Shown here: piece after piece, positions 35,093 to 44,460 of the stretch
Layout: each line of letters begins with the position of its first letter
Numbering within the stretch: position 1 is the first letter of the stretch
NCBI GenBank assembly: GCA_903970555.1
Contig: CAJCJD010000040.1
Location: 1 to 64,000 of the forward strand
From: Vulcanimicrobiota bacterium
GTDB lineage: Bacteria; Pseudomonadota; Gammaproteobacteria; Xanthomonadales; Rhodanobacteraceae
Length of the DNA: 64,000 bases
Reading direction: 5' to 3'
Translations under genes and position numbers: made by a program
Notes under the pieces: generated by a model
Database searches by the model: none
Told to the model about the DNA's origin: nothing
The model's input: the letters and a program-made list of their open reading frames with translations, nothing else

Positions 35093-35617
35093 TCAGGCTC
35101 TCCGATGAGTGTCGTCTATATATGCAGACAGCTGACGGTACGCTTCGACCAGGCGATCGAGGGCAAATGCGCGATTTCTTCCACTGGGATTGGGCAGTAT
35201 CCAAACCACAGCGCCTTCCATGCGAGTCGGCTGCAATCCCCAGGCGATCTCGCGTTGACCTGAAAGCCCGGCGTACGCAGCCTTACCTAGAAAGGCAACG
35301 ACGCGTGGCGCATAGCGTGCGATCTTCTGCTGGAATTGCGCGGCGGCAGCGGTGAATTCTGCCGGCGAAAGCTGATCTGCACTTGCGGTGGGTCGCTTCA
35401 CGACCGACGTTATGCCGCATCCGTATTGGAGTATCGCGCGGTCTTGCTGCGGCGAAATTTCCTCAAGGGTAAAGCCCGCCAGATGCATGACGCGCCAGAA
35501 GCGATTACTTCTACCGGCGAAATGATGTCCCGTCGCGGCCGCTGTCATGCCGGGGTTGATACCGCAGAACAGCACCTTGAGATGTCCGGCAATGATGTCG
35601 GGGAGTTCGTCAGTCAC
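35093..35617 (-). CDS. mug: G/U(T)-mismatch uracil-DNA glycosylase (Mug)
   Basis: A 174-residue enzyme of the Mug/TDG family that removes uracil or thymine opposite guanine. Seen: the active-site motif GINPG (residues 19-23, with Asn21 as the expected catalytic residue) and the second motif NPSGRNRA near residue 142, both typical of Mug. The start is GTG with AAGGTCTGCT upstream. Its stop overlaps the possible GTG start of the downstream methyladenine glycosylase, so the two are probably one operon devoted to base-excision repair. Confidence 0.92.
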   Translation of the reverse strand: MTDELPDIIAGHLKVLFCGINPGMTAAATGHHFAGRSNRFWRVMHLAGFTLEEISPQQDRAILQYGCGITSVVKRPTASADQLSPAEFTAAAAQFQQKIARYAPRVVAFLGKAAYAGLSGQREIAWGLQPTRMEGAVVWILPNPSGRNRAFALDRLVEAYRQLSAYIDDTHRRA

Positions 35618-35700
35618 AGCAGACCTTGCAACGTCGGGGAGCGATCACGATCGGAAAAGGAATGGATGCTTCCCTCGCGGATACGAATCGCATCAACCAT

Positions 35701-36330
35701 TCATCCGCAGATGACCTTCACTGCGTTCTGCGCGAGCATCCGCAGGTTCTCCCTCGACGTGCCGGAGCGAGCGCGGATGGCCATGGTATGCATCGTCGCG
35801 GAGGCGAGTAGGGCGAGGGCTTGGGGATCAGCGTCTTGCTTCAATTCTCCGGCGCCACGCGCCTGTTTGAAGCGCGCTTCGAAATCAGCGTCGAGCGCAT
35901 GGAAACCGTCCGCAACAATGCGTTGAATCTCTGGATTGCCGGGGGCCTCGGTAATGGCTGTACCAACGACAAAACATCCAAGCACCTGGTCATCGCCAGA
36001 GAAGTAAATGGACAGTGCGGCGTCGTAAACCCGCATCAATGTCTCGGACAACGTTCCGTCGGTCTCGAATGCTTTGCGCATCGCAGCGAATTTGAGTTCC
36101 CAGTAGTCGCTCAGCGCTTTGACATAGATCTCGTGCTTATCGCCGAACGCCGCGCGAAGGCTCGGCCGGTTCATGCCGGTCGCAGCAGAGATGTCGTCCA
36201 GCGAGGTGCCGGCATAACCGGTCTTCCAGAACGCTTCCGCTGCCTGCCGAAGGGCGGTCTGGGGCTCGTAGGCGCGCGGTCGACCACGGGGCCTTTTTTC
36301 AGCTTTATCTTTTTTTGTTCCAAGTCGCAT
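35701..36330 (-). CDS. TetR/AcrR-family regulator of the efflux operon
   Basis: A 209-residue repressor with an N-terminal TetR helix-turn-helix (TSLDDISAATGMNRPSLRAAFGDK) after a basic arm (KRPRGRPRAYE) and a C-terminal ligand-binding domain. It is divergently transcribed from the EmrA/EmrB/NodT-type operon that begins at 36443, the usual arrangement for a local repressor of a drug pump. The 112-base gap carries a promoter overlapping an inverted repeat (36338-36378). The inducing ligand is unknown. Confidence 0.93.
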   Translation of the reverse strand: MRLGTKKDKAEKRPRGRPRAYEPQTALRQAAEAFWKTGYAGTSLDDISAATGMNRPSLRAAFGDKHEIYVKALSDYWELKFAAMRKAFETDGTLSETLMRVYDAALSIYFSGDDQVLGCFVVGTAITEAPGNPEIQRIVADGFHALDADFEARFKQARGAGELKQDADPQALALLASATMHTMAIRARSGTSRENLRMLAQNAVKVICG

Positions 36331-36337
36331 AAAAAGA

Positions 36338-36378
36338 TTGACCTCTCAACTTCGTCGGTATTATTATCCGAAACGGTA
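36338..36378 (+). promoter_or_regulatory. Promoter and TetR-type operator of the efflux operon
   Basis: TTGACC (36338-36343) is followed after 18 bases by TATTAT (36362-36367), a good sigma-70 promoter reading toward the efflux genes. Overlapping its downstream edge is TATCCGAAACGGTA (36365-36378), an imperfect inverted repeat (CCG-AAA-CGG) where the TetR protein could bind. Binding is inferred from position. Confidence 0.55.
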
Positions 36379-36442
36379 CAAAATTCAACATTGCTTGGAA
36401 TCGGGTCTGGGCCTCGTTCCTGCAGTCATTGAGGAATCTGTG

Positions 36443-37555
36443 ATGAGTCAGCAATCGGATGAAATAGTCGCCGGGGCGGGCGCGGGCGATCGCCCCAAGA
36501 TCGCGCCCCGGAGCCTGAGGGCGAGGTTGCGTTGGCCTTTGATGCTGGCGTTGCCGGCGTTGTTGGTGATCGGAGGCGGGGCCAAATATCTCGCCGGGGC
36601 GCGGGATGTGGTCACCGATGATGCCTTCGTCGAGGCCGCGAAGGTTTCCATCAATGCCCGGGTTCCTGGTCAGGTGGTGAAGATCGCGGTGAGGGACAAC
36701 CAACAGGTGCACGCAGGCCAGTTGTTGTTCCAGATTGATCCGGAGCCCTACAAGATTGCCGTGGAACAAGCCGCGGCTCGGCTCGGTAGCGCGCGTCTCC
36801 AAATCGAAGCGTTGAAGGCGACGTATCGCAAGCAATTGGCTGATGTCGAATCGGCCAAGGCTTCGGCTGACTTCGACGCGCGTGAATACGAACGCCAGAA
36901 GGCACTTCTTGCTTCTGACTTTTCTTCGCGCTCCGCCTACGAACGTGCCGAAACGGATGTCACCGTCGCGCGGCAGCAGATCGCGTCGGCGCAGCAGCAG
37001 GTCTCCAACACTATCGCTGAATTGAATGGCGACCCCAACATCGACGTCGATCAGCACCCAACGGTGCGTGAGGCGCAGGCGCAATTGGATCGTGCGCGGC
37101 TCGACCTCTCCTACACCACTATCACGGCGCCGGACGATGGCGTCGTCACCAAGGTGGACGATCTGCAGGTTGGCGATTTCGTCAATAGCGGTGCCACCGT
37201 GTTTTCGATGATGTCGAGTCGACGTATTTGGGTCGAGGCAAATTTCCGCGAAACCGGTTTGACGTATATGCGACCGGGGCAGGGGGCGACCGTCGATGTG
37301 GATACCTATCCCGGACATTCATTCAAGGCGCATGTGGTCAGCATCAGCCCCGGAACAGGATCGGAATTCGCGGTATTGCCGCCTGAAAATGCGACCGGCA
37401 ACTGGGTGAAGGTGGTGCAGCGTTTGCCGGTGCGGTTGGAGTTGGACAATATCGATCCACGATGGCCGTTGTATTCGGGCATGAGCGTTACCGCGCAGGT
37501 TGATACGCGGCAGCACGGCCATGCGGCAAGTGCTGCCAACGGAGCAGGCCAGTGA
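36443..37555 (+). CDS. HlyD/EmrA-type membrane fusion protein
   Basis: A 370-residue periplasmic adaptor of the EmrA family. Seen: one N-terminal membrane anchor (about residues 32-52), a biotinyl-lipoyl-like segment (VSINARVPGQVVKIAVRDNQQVHAGQ), a central coiled-coil hairpin (residues about 100-195), the second half-lipoyl (YTTITAPDDGVVTKVDDLQVG) and a beta-barrel end. It links the inner-membrane pump to the outer-membrane channel. ATG 36443 was chosen because GAGGAATC precedes it. Its stop overlaps the GTG start of the permease gene by 4 bases (GTGA). Confidence 0.93.
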   Translation: MSQQSDEIVAGAGAGDRPKIAPRSLRARLRWPLMLALPALLVIGGGAKYLAGARDVVTDDAFVEAAKVSINARVPGQVVKIAVRDNQQVHAGQLLFQIDPEPYKIAVEQAAARLGSARLQIEALKATYRKQLADVESAKASADFDAREYERQKALLASDFSSRSAYERAETDVTVARQQIASAQQQVSNTIAELNGDPNIDVDQHPTVREAQAQLDRARLDLSYTTITAPDDGVVTKVDDLQVGDFVNSGATVFSMMSSRRIWVEANFRETGLTYMRPGQGATVDVDTYPGHSFKAHVVSISPGTGSEFAVLPPENATGNWVKVVQRLPVRLELDNIDPRWPLYSGMSVTAQVDTRQHGHAASAANGAGQ

Positions 37556-39048
37556 ACACCGCTCTCAATCCCGGCGCCACGTTAACGTCTCATCGATTCT
37601 TGATCATGGCCGCGATGCTTGCGACCTACATGCAGGCGATGAACATATCGATTCCGAATGCAGCGGTGCTGTATTTGGAGGGTGCTCTGTCGATGACCGA
37701 CGATGAGCTTGGCTGGGTTTTTACTTCCTACATCGCTGCCAGTGCGGTTGTCTTGCCGATAACGCATTGGCTAGCCGGCAAGTATGGGAGGAAGGCTGTC
37801 TTTCAGATATCGATCACGCTTTTCAGCGTTGGCCTGATACTCGACACGCTGGCGACGACACCGCTGCAATTCGCAGCCGCGCGCATCCTTCAAGGGGCCG
37901 CGAGCGGTACGCTTGCTCCGCTATCGATATCGATATTGCTCGATGAACTGCCGCCACTACGGCACGGCCACATCGGCATTCTGTGGAGCGTGACGGCGCT
38001 GCTTGGGATGCTTAGCGGCCCAGGCATCGGCGGCTGGCTCAGCGAATATGCCGGATGGCGTTCGATCTTCTATATCAGTCTTCCGTTGGCCGCATTCATT
38101 GCGTTGACGATGGGGCTGTACCTGAAGGAAAAGAAGGCAGAGAAAAGTCCGCCATTCGATTTCTTTGGGATGGCTGTTTTCTCCATGGGCGTTATCGGAT
38201 TGCAGATGTTGCTCGACCGCGGCGAGCGCATGGAGTGGTTTGCCTCGCCGGAGATCTGGGCGGAGGCCATCGCATCGGTGCTTGGCTTCTATCTCTACAT
38301 CGTGCATGTGCTGACGAAAGACGAACACTTCCTGCACAAGGATTTGTTCAAGGATCGCAACTTCGGCGTTTCGACGGTGATTTTCTTCGCCTTAGGCTTC
38401 GTGCTGCTGCCGACCTTGGCGCTGACCTCGCCGATGCTTGAGGAGTTGCTCGGCTATCCGGCGCACACTGCGGGGGACATTACGATTCCGCGAGGCGTCG
38501 CATTGGTGGGTACCTTGCTGCTGACGTGGAGTCCGCCTGCACGTATCGATAACCGGTTGTTTGTGATCGTTGGCTTGGGCCTCGGCATCTATGGCAACTG
38601 GCAGATGCTCGGCTACTCACCGTTGATGGACGGGTGGCCTGTGGTTTTGGCGGGTGCCACGCAAGGTGCTGGCCTGGGCATGCTGATGCCTGCGCTCACC
38701 AGGTCTGCCTTCAGCACGCTGAATCCGAAATTTCGCTCGGAAGGCACGATGTTCTTCAATTTGTCGCGCCTCTACGGCAGCACGATCGGCATTGCGATCG
38801 TGCAGATCTTCTTATTCAACAACACTCAGGCCATGCATTTGGCCCTCGCCAAGAACCTTCGGCCCTATCGCATCGGTAGCGATGAGGCCAGCTCTATGTC
38901 GGTGCAGGGACTCGCGATGATGAACGACCTGGTCACAGGCCAGGCGGCAATTATCGCGATCATCGACCAATTCAAGATCCTGCTGGTGGCGCTGCTGATC
39001 GTGAGCCCGCTTGCTTTGCTCTTGCGCAAGCCGCGTCCTGCCAACTGA
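37552..39048 (+). CDS. EmrB/QacA-type DHA2 MFS efflux permease
   Basis: A 498-residue, 14-helix major facilitator of the DHA2 family, the inner-membrane motor of a tripartite efflux pump. Seen: helix 1 MAAMLATYMQAMNISIPNAA, the loop GKYGRKAVFQ (motif A), ARILQGAASGTL in helix 4, and a C-terminal pair of extra helices. It starts with GTG, overlapping the stop of the adaptor gene. The motif C region is LSGPGIGGWLSE, expected for proton-antiport exporters. Typical EmrB substrates are hydrophobic acids and uncouplers, but specificity here is unknown. Confidence 0.93.
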   Translation: MNTALNPGATLTSHRFLIMAAMLATYMQAMNISIPNAAVLYLEGALSMTDDELGWVFTSYIAASAVVLPITHWLAGKYGRKAVFQISITLFSVGLILDTLATTPLQFAAARILQGAASGTLAPLSISILLDELPPLRHGHIGILWSVTALLGMLSGPGIGGWLSEYAGWRSIFYISLPLAAFIALTMGLYLKEKKAEKSPPFDFFGMAVFSMGVIGLQMLLDRGERMEWFASPEIWAEAIASVLGFYLYIVHVLTKDEHFLHKDLFKDRNFGVSTVIFFALGFVLLPTLALTSPMLEELLGYPAHTAGDITIPRGVALVGTLLLTWSPPARIDNRLFVIVGLGLGIYGNWQMLGYSPLMDGWPVVLAGATQGAGLGMLMPALTRSAFSTLNPKFRSEGTMFFNLSRLYGSTIGIAIVQIFLFNNTQAMHLALAKNLRPYRIGSDEASSMSVQGLAMMNDLVTGQAAIIAIIDQFKILLVALLIVSPLALLLRKPRPAN

Positions 39049-39066
39049 CAATCCTGGAGTCGCCAC

Positions 39067-40536
39067 ATGAAACTGATTAGACCGAGTCTGTTGGAGCGCA
39101 TTGCTCGAACGCTCATGCTTGCCTGCGCCACGCCCGTGCTTCTATCCGCGTGCATGGTGGGGCCTGACTTTGAAAGACCGGCTGCGCCTACGTCGCAACA
39201 CTACGACGCGCGGGCCGAACAGCAACTCAATGCGCCCAACAAGAGTGCGGATGTTCCGCATGTCGACCTCGGCAAGAGAGTCGATGGCAATTGGTGGTTG
39301 GCGCTTGGCTCCGCGAAGTTGGACACGGTGATGCACAAAGCCATCGTCGGCAATCTCGATCTGGAAGCGGCCGACGCGACAATCGCCCAAGCGAACGAAG
39401 CGGTTGCTTCCGCCGCGGGCGGGCTGCGTCCGCAGGTTGGGTTTGGCGCGCAGGGTGGTCGTCAGCGGGCGAACTATGGCTACGACAACACTACGTCCAA
39501 CTTCTACTCGGTTGGGCCGCAAGTGAGTTTCGATTTCGATATTTTCGGCGGCACAAAACGCTTGGTCGAGGAGCGGGCGGCGCTTGCCGAACTTCAGCAA
39601 CATCGGTTTGACGCGGCCTATCTGACCGTCACCGGCGACGTCGCCACTGAGGCGCTCCAGCTTGCATCCGCACGAGCGCAGATTGACGCGGTGCAAATCC
39701 TGATTGCTGACGATCAGAAGAACCTTGAACTCGTTCGCACGGCGCATCAGCATGGCAGCACTACGCAAGTGGATATCGCGCTGGCTACCACGCAGCTCGC
39801 ACAAGATGAGACCCTGCTGCCGCCGCTTGCTCAACAACGGGACGTGGCGCGGCACGCACTGTCGATCCTGGTGGGAAAAAGTCCCGGTGAGTGGGTGGCA
39901 CCGGATTTCGATCTGAGTGATTTCACACTGCCGGAGGATATTCCCGTTAGTTTGCCCTCCGATCTTGCGCGCGACCGGCCGGATATTCTCGAAGCAGAAG
40001 CGCAACTTCATGCAGCGAGTGCCGCCATCGGCGTGGCGACGGCGGATATGTATCCGCACTTGCAGCTCTCCGCTTCGCTCACCCAAGCAGGCCCTGGCAT
40101 CGGGACGCTTTGGGGTGTTGCAGCGGGTTTGACCGGGCCGATCTACGAGGGTGGAAGGCTCAAGGCGAACCGTCGCGGCTCTATCGACGGCTACAAGGCA
40201 TCCTTCGCCGACTACCAGCAGACTGTTATCAAAGCATTAGGTCAGGTGGCCGACGTACTGCAAGCGATCAACCACGACAGCGAAGAATACACGGCACAGG
40301 AGCGCGCATTAAGCGCCGCCGAGCAAAGCCTGCTGCTGGATCGAAAAGGCTATCAAGTCGGCGAAATCGGTGTGCTGGGTGTGCTGGACGCTGAGCGCGC
40401 CTACGAGCGCGCGTTGATCGGCCAGATCCAGGCGAAGACAGCGCGCTACCTCGATACGGTGCAACTTTCCGTTGCCCTGGGCGGCCATTCCAACGGTGCT
40501 TTCGAGCAAAGAGTGGCGTACCGTGAGAAACCCTAA
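39067..40536 (+). CDS. NodT-family outer-membrane efflux lipoprotein
   Basis: A 489-residue TolC-like channel of the NodT family. Seen: a lipoprotein signal with lipobox LLSAC (Cys about residue 29), then VGPDFERP, the family's characteristic start, and two outer-membrane efflux protein repeats with long helical hairpins (for example YKASFADYQQTVIKALGQVADVL). It completes the tripartite pump with the adaptor and permease upstream. The 18-base gap after the permease gene contains a GGAG site. Confidence 0.94.
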   Translation: MKLIRPSLLERIARTLMLACATPVLLSACMVGPDFERPAAPTSQHYDARAEQQLNAPNKSADVPHVDLGKRVDGNWWLALGSAKLDTVMHKAIVGNLDLEAADATIAQANEAVASAAGGLRPQVGFGAQGGRQRANYGYDNTTSNFYSVGPQVSFDFDIFGGTKRLVEERAALAELQQHRFDAAYLTVTGDVATEALQLASARAQIDAVQILIADDQKNLELVRTAHQHGSTTQVDIALATTQLAQDETLLPPLAQQRDVARHALSILVGKSPGEWVAPDFDLSDFTLPEDIPVSLPSDLARDRPDILEAEAQLHAASAAIGVATADMYPHLQLSASLTQAGPGIGTLWGVAAGLTGPIYEGGRLKANRRGSIDGYKASFADYQQTVIKALGQVADVLQAINHDSEEYTAQERALSAAEQSLLLDRKGYQVGEIGVLGVLDAERAYERALIGQIQAKTARYLDTVQLSVALGGHSNGAFEQRVAYREKP

Positions 40537-40627
40537 TTGCCCGGATGAATACCTTTCACCCAGCATCTCAGCGGGCTGAGTCATCACTCGCCCGTGCCGC
40601 AGATGCCTTACTTCAAGAGGCACAAAC

Positions 40628-41560
40628 ATGCATCCCTTCGATAGCACAAGAATTTCGCTTGCCCATGGCGCGGGATCCATCCCAGCGGTTGGGTTCGGTA
40701 CGTTGATCCCCAATGCCGTCGCGGCCAAGCAGGCCGTCAAAGTCGCGCTGGAAGTTGGATTTCGGCACATCGATGGGGCAGAGGTCTACCGCAACGAAGA
40801 TGTGGTCGGCGAAGCGATGCACGAGGCCTTTGAAGCGGGAACGGTCAAGCGAGAAGAAATTTTCGTGACCACGAAGCTATGGAACAACAATCATCGCCCC
40901 GATCGAGTGAAGCTCGCGTTCGAAGCAAGTCTACGTCGTCTTCAGCTCGACTACCTCGATTGCTACTTGGTGCATACGCCCTTTGCGTTCCAGGCAGGAG
41001 ACGAACACTATCCAATGAACGAACGTGACGAGCCAATCTATGATAAGGATGTAACGCTGGCCGAGACATGGCAAGCGATGGAGCGCCTCGTCGATGAAGG
41101 AAAATGCAAGTTCATTGGATTGTCCGATGTCACACTGGACAAGGTAAAGGAGATCGTTGCGATTGCACGCATCCAGCCTGCCGTCGTGCAGGTCGAGAGC
41201 CATCCTTATCTTCCCGAACAGGAATTGCTCGACTTCTGTCAGCAGCACGGAATCGTGTTGCTCGCCTACGCGCCCTTGGGTCATGGCATGGAACCGAGAA
41301 TAACGAACGACCCGGTGATCAAGGCCATCGCTCAACGTGTCGGCAAGACCCCGGCGCAAGTCGCGTTGGCTTGGGCCGTGCAGCGCGGCACGGCATTCCT
41401 CACCACGTCAACCAATCCTGTGCACATCCGAGAAAATTTCGATATTTCCCCGTTGCCCGAAGACGCCATGACGGAAATACAGCATGGCATCACGACGAAC
41501 CTCCGATTGAACGCCGTGGTAGAGACTGGAATGCCCGGATTTGTGCCTCGAAACCCGTGA
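40628..41560 (+). CDS. Aldo/keto reductase
   Basis: A 310-residue NADPH-dependent aldo/keto reductase (TIM barrel). The catalytic tetrad is intact: Asp49 and Tyr54 (HIDGAEVYRNE), Lys83 (TTKLWNNNH) and His116 (LVHTPF). The cofactor-binding C-terminal region contains VGKTPAQVALAWAVQRG and TSTNPVHIRENF. It probably reduces aldehydes or ketones in detoxification; the exact substrate is unknown. CAAGAGGCACAAAC precedes the ATG. It follows the efflux operon by 91 bases and may be transcribed separately. Confidence 0.93.
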   Translation: MHPFDSTRISLAHGAGSIPAVGFGTLIPNAVAAKQAVKVALEVGFRHIDGAEVYRNEDVVGEAMHEAFEAGTVKREEIFVTTKLWNNNHRPDRVKLAFEASLRRLQLDYLDCYLVHTPFAFQAGDEHYPMNERDEPIYDKDVTLAETWQAMERLVDEGKCKFIGLSDVTLDKVKEIVAIARIQPAVVQVESHPYLPEQELLDFCQQHGIVLLAYAPLGHGMEPRITNDPVIKAIAQRVGKTPAQVALAWAVQRGTAFLTTSTNPVHIRENFDISPLPEDAMTEIQHGITTNLRLNAVVETGMPGFVPRNP

Positions 41561-41670
41561 ATGAGGGAAAGCTACGGCAATAGCATTTGCACTCGCTGTA
41601 CTCAGGTAATAGAAACCTCTAAAGCTTCGGTCTGATTTCGGTCCCTGCAACACAACGATGCGGAGGGAGC

Positions 41671-43149
41671 GTGTTCGGCGCTCATAGCCCAAAAGATCGC
41701 TCGTTCAAGGTAGTAATCATTGGGGCCGGCTTTGGCGGGCTTGCGGCGGCTATTCGCCTGAAGCAGAAAGGGGAGCATGATTTTGTAGTGCTGGAGCGTG
41801 CCGATGATGTCGGGGGCGTGTGGCGCGACAATCGATATCCTGGGTGTGCATGCGATGTTCAGTCGCATTTGTATTCCTATTCCTTCGCGCCCAATGCGAG
41901 TTGGAGTTATCAGTTTTCTCCGCAGCCAGAAATACTTGATTATCTGCGGCGCTGCGCGCAGAACTTCCAGATCCTGGAGCGCATCCAGTTCAACACGACG
42001 GTTCGAAATCTACATTGGAGCGAAGAATACGGTGAATGGATTGTCGATACCGCGCATGGGGAATACCGGGGCCGCTACGTTTTTGCAGGTATGGGAGCGC
42101 TTAGCGATCCGAAGATCCCCGCATTGAAAGGGATGGGTGACTTCAAGGGGCAGATCTTTCATTCGGCCCAATGGCCAAGGGATGTGAACCTGGGAGGCAA
42201 GGCTGTTTGTGTGGTCGGGACCGGGGCGTCGGCCATTCAGTTCATTCCGCAGATTCAACCCATCGTCTCGAAGTTGTATCTCTTTCAACGTACTGCAGCC
42301 TGGGTCGTCAAGCGCGGTGACTTTGCGATCGCGCAGAACGCCAGGAAGCGTTTTCGTCGATTTCCATGGCTGCAGCGATGGGCTCGCCTCAGCATCTACG
42401 TGCAACGCGAGTTGCTGGCGTTCGGATTTCGTCATCCGAGGGTGATGCGATTGGTTCAGATGCAAGCCATCAGGCACATGCACGCCAGTATCAAAGACCC
42501 GGCGTTGCGACAGAAACTCACGCCTCGTTACACGATGGGTTGCAAGCGCATTCTTGTTTCAGATGACTACTATCCAGCGCTGGCGCAACCGAACGTGTGC
42601 GTCGTTCCTTCAGGATTGGAGCGCATCACGGAGCATGGCGTCGTCGGCGGTGACGGCATCGAGCGTAAGGTCGATGTGATCATTTTTGCTACCGGTTTTC
42701 AGGTGCAGGATCTTCCGTACTCCCACTACATCTATGGGCGAGGTGGCAAATCGCTGGCCGATGTCTGGCAGGGTAGTCCTCGTACTCTTACAGGCACCAT
42801 GGTCAGTGGCTTCCCTAGTATCTTCCTGCTGCACGGACCGAATACGGTTCTTGGACATACGTCCATGATCTACATGCTGGAGACTCAGGTAGAGCAAGCG
42901 CTTCGCCTCATGGGGCGTGCAGAGCAGTTGGGCGGTGCCATTGTCGAAGCTAGTGCGGAAGCGCAGAAGCGTTTCGTGACATGGGTGGACCGAAAGTTAC
43001 GCGGGACGGTCTGGGCGAGCGTCGGCTGTAGTAGTTGGTATATGGACAAGACGGGGCGCAATGCATCGATCTGGCCGAGCTACACGTTTATCTACAGGAG
43101 CCGTGCACTCAACATTCGACCGGTAGATTACGAGTTTCGTCAGTTGTAG
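41671..43149 (+). CDS. Flavin monooxygenase of the Baeyer-Villiger type
   Basis: A 492-residue FAD/NADPH monooxygenase. Seen: the FAD-binding motif GAGFGGLAAA at the N-terminus, the Baeyer-Villiger fingerprint FxGxxxHxxxWP (Phe158 to Pro169, FKGQIFHSAQWP), and a second Rossmann motif GTGASA for NADPH. A later ATG motif (FATGFQ) is as expected for class B enzymes. Such enzymes insert oxygen into cyclic or linear ketones, giving esters or lactones. The start is GTG with GGAGGGAGC directly upstream. No partner enzyme (esterase, alcohol dehydrogenase) is next to it except the aldo/keto reductase upstream. Confidence 0.9.
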   Translation: MFGAHSPKDRSFKVVIIGAGFGGLAAAIRLKQKGEHDFVVLERADDVGGVWRDNRYPGCACDVQSHLYSYSFAPNASWSYQFSPQPEILDYLRRCAQNFQILERIQFNTTVRNLHWSEEYGEWIVDTAHGEYRGRYVFAGMGALSDPKIPALKGMGDFKGQIFHSAQWPRDVNLGGKAVCVVGTGASAIQFIPQIQPIVSKLYLFQRTAAWVVKRGDFAIAQNARKRFRRFPWLQRWARLSIYVQRELLAFGFRHPRVMRLVQMQAIRHMHASIKDPALRQKLTPRYTMGCKRILVSDDYYPALAQPNVCVVPSGLERITEHGVVGGDGIERKVDVIIFATGFQVQDLPYSHYIYGRGGKSLADVWQGSPRTLTGTMVSGFPSIFLLHGPNTVLGHTSMIYMLETQVEQALRLMGRAEQLGGAIVEASAEAQKRFVTWVDRKLRGTVWASVGCSSWYMDKTGRNASIWPSYTFIYRSRALNIRPVDYEFRQL

Positions 43150-43189
43150 AAATAGAGAGGAACAGATTACCTGCGTGTTGGATGTGTGG

Positions 43190-43437
43190 CCCCTTAGCCC
43201 AAACATTTCGTTGATGGCAAACAACATATCGCTAGTGTTTCACTGTTGCTCATACTTGCCGTTGAGCTTGGTCCAAGCATCCAACTTCATGCCGTCTACG
43301 CCGGTGGTGAGATACGGGCCCACTGGCGAACAGCCGGGACGCGACTTGGCCCGCACCAAGTGCTGCTGTCCCTGCTGGTCGACCTGCGTATCGCGATCGG
43401 AAACGTCATTTATTGACATCGCACAGGAAGTGTCCAA
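43190..43437 (-). pseudogene. Remnant of a fumarylacetoacetate-hydrolase-family gene
   Basis: The minus strand encodes a stretch closely resembling the middle of FAH-family hydrolases: INDVSDRDTQ, then a GQQHLVRAKS segment, PVGPYLTTGVDG and LDAWTKLNGKYEQQ. At 43240-43242 a TGA stops the frame. The reading frame then continues NTSDMLFAINEM, the expected next part of the family (NTSDM...). Both ends lack the rest of the enzyme: upstream the frame is closed by a TAA, and downstream it runs into the antisense of the monooxygenase gene without further similarity. So this is a truncated gene fragment with an in-frame stop. Intact relatives hydrolyse diketo acids, for example in sugar-acid or aromatic degradation. 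Confidence 0.75.
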
Positions 43438-43530
43438 GGCCTTTCGAGGCAAAGTGGGTAAAAAATCTACAAACAATTAGATGTCCGCTTCCCAAAGTGA
43501 GCATAGTGTGTAAGCACCCATGGAGTCCTT

Positions 43531-44460
43531 ATGTCAAAGCGATCACTTTGTGCCGTACTGTTGATGTTCGCCGTCACGAGCATTGGCGCTGCTCCCGTTG
43601 CATCGCCACTGGAGCTGCTGGTGCTAGGGTCTGGTGGTCCCGGTGCAACAGGGAGAGCGGGTGCCGGATACATCGTGTTAGTCGATGGCGAACCTCGCAT
43701 TGAGGTTGATGCGGGGCCTGGGACATTTGTCCGGCTGGGCGAGGCAAAGCTGTCGTTGGCCAAGATCGACATTGTGTTGCTAACGCATTTGCATATCGAT
43801 CATACCGGCGAGTTGCCCGGGTTTTTCAAAGCGCGTGCAGTTTCAGGTGATGGCCCGGTCAACGTCCAGGTCTTTGGCCCCACAGGGCATCGTGGTAACG
43901 GCGACCAGGCCACCTTCCCATCGACCAGCCGCTTTATCGATCTATTGTTCGGCCCCGAGGGCGCATACAGCTATCTGCGCGATTTTGCTGAGCCGCTGAC
44001 GATCGATGCGACAAATGTCGATGCATCCGCAACGGCTCCTAAGACACCGAAAGTCATTTATTCAGAGAATGGCCTGAATATCAGCGCGATAGCCGGTCAC
44101 CATGGCGATGCGCCCGCGGTGATCTATCGCATCGACTATCGCAATCAAAGCATCACCTTCAGCGGTGATATCGACGCCAACGGTATCGACAATCTGCGTC
44201 GTATCGCACAGCGCAGCAGTCTGTTGGTGTTCAATTGCGTCGTGCTTGATCCACCGGGTTCTCGGCCTGTGCTCTACACCCTGCACACTCCGCCCAAGAC
44301 GATTGGCGTGGTAGCCGCCGACACCGGAACAAAAAGACTTCTGCTCAGCCATTTGTCACCCTCGATCGATCAACAGAGGGCAAACGTGGAGGCATCCATT
44401 CGCAAGCACTACCGAGGGCCGATAGTATTCGCCGAAGACGGCATGCGCTTGCAGCTTTAG
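43531..44460 (+). CDS. Exported MBL-fold metallohydrolase
   Basis: A 309-residue metallo-beta-lactamase-fold protein with a signal peptide (cleavage near GAAPVA). Seen: the zinc motif HLHIDH (His86, His88, Asp90, His91), a later His-Gly-Asp motif (AGHHGDAPA), a metal-binding Asp in FSGDIDANG and a final His (LLSHLSP). The layout resembles the RNase Z/arylsulfatase-like branch rather than true beta-lactamases, so the substrate may be a phospho- or sulfo-ester or lactone. A GGAG site lies 5 bases before the ATG. Confidence 0.87.
   Translation: MSKRSLCAVLLMFAVTSIGAAPVASPLELLVLGSGGPGATGRAGAGYIVLVDGEPRIEVDAGPGTFVRLGEAKLSLAKIDIVLLTHLHIDHTGELPGFFKARAVSGDGPVNVQVFGPTGHRGNGDQATFPSTSRFIDLLFGPEGAYSYLRDFAEPLTIDATNVDASATAPKTPKVIYSENGLNISAIAGHHGDAPAVIYRIDYRNQSITFSGDIDANGIDNLRRIAQRSSLLVFNCVVLDPPGSRPVLYTLHTPPKTIGVVAADTGTKRLLLSHLSPSIDQQRANVEASIRKHYRGPIVFAEDGMRLQL

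Noticed and set aside
39142-40086. Minus-strand frame across the NodT gene
   Set aside because: Antisense shadow of a clear efflux protein gene; no domain seen.
43175-43480. Plus-strand open frame in the gap after the monooxygenase
   Set aside because: The opposite strand carries the FAH-family remnant; the plus frame has no ribosome site or domain.
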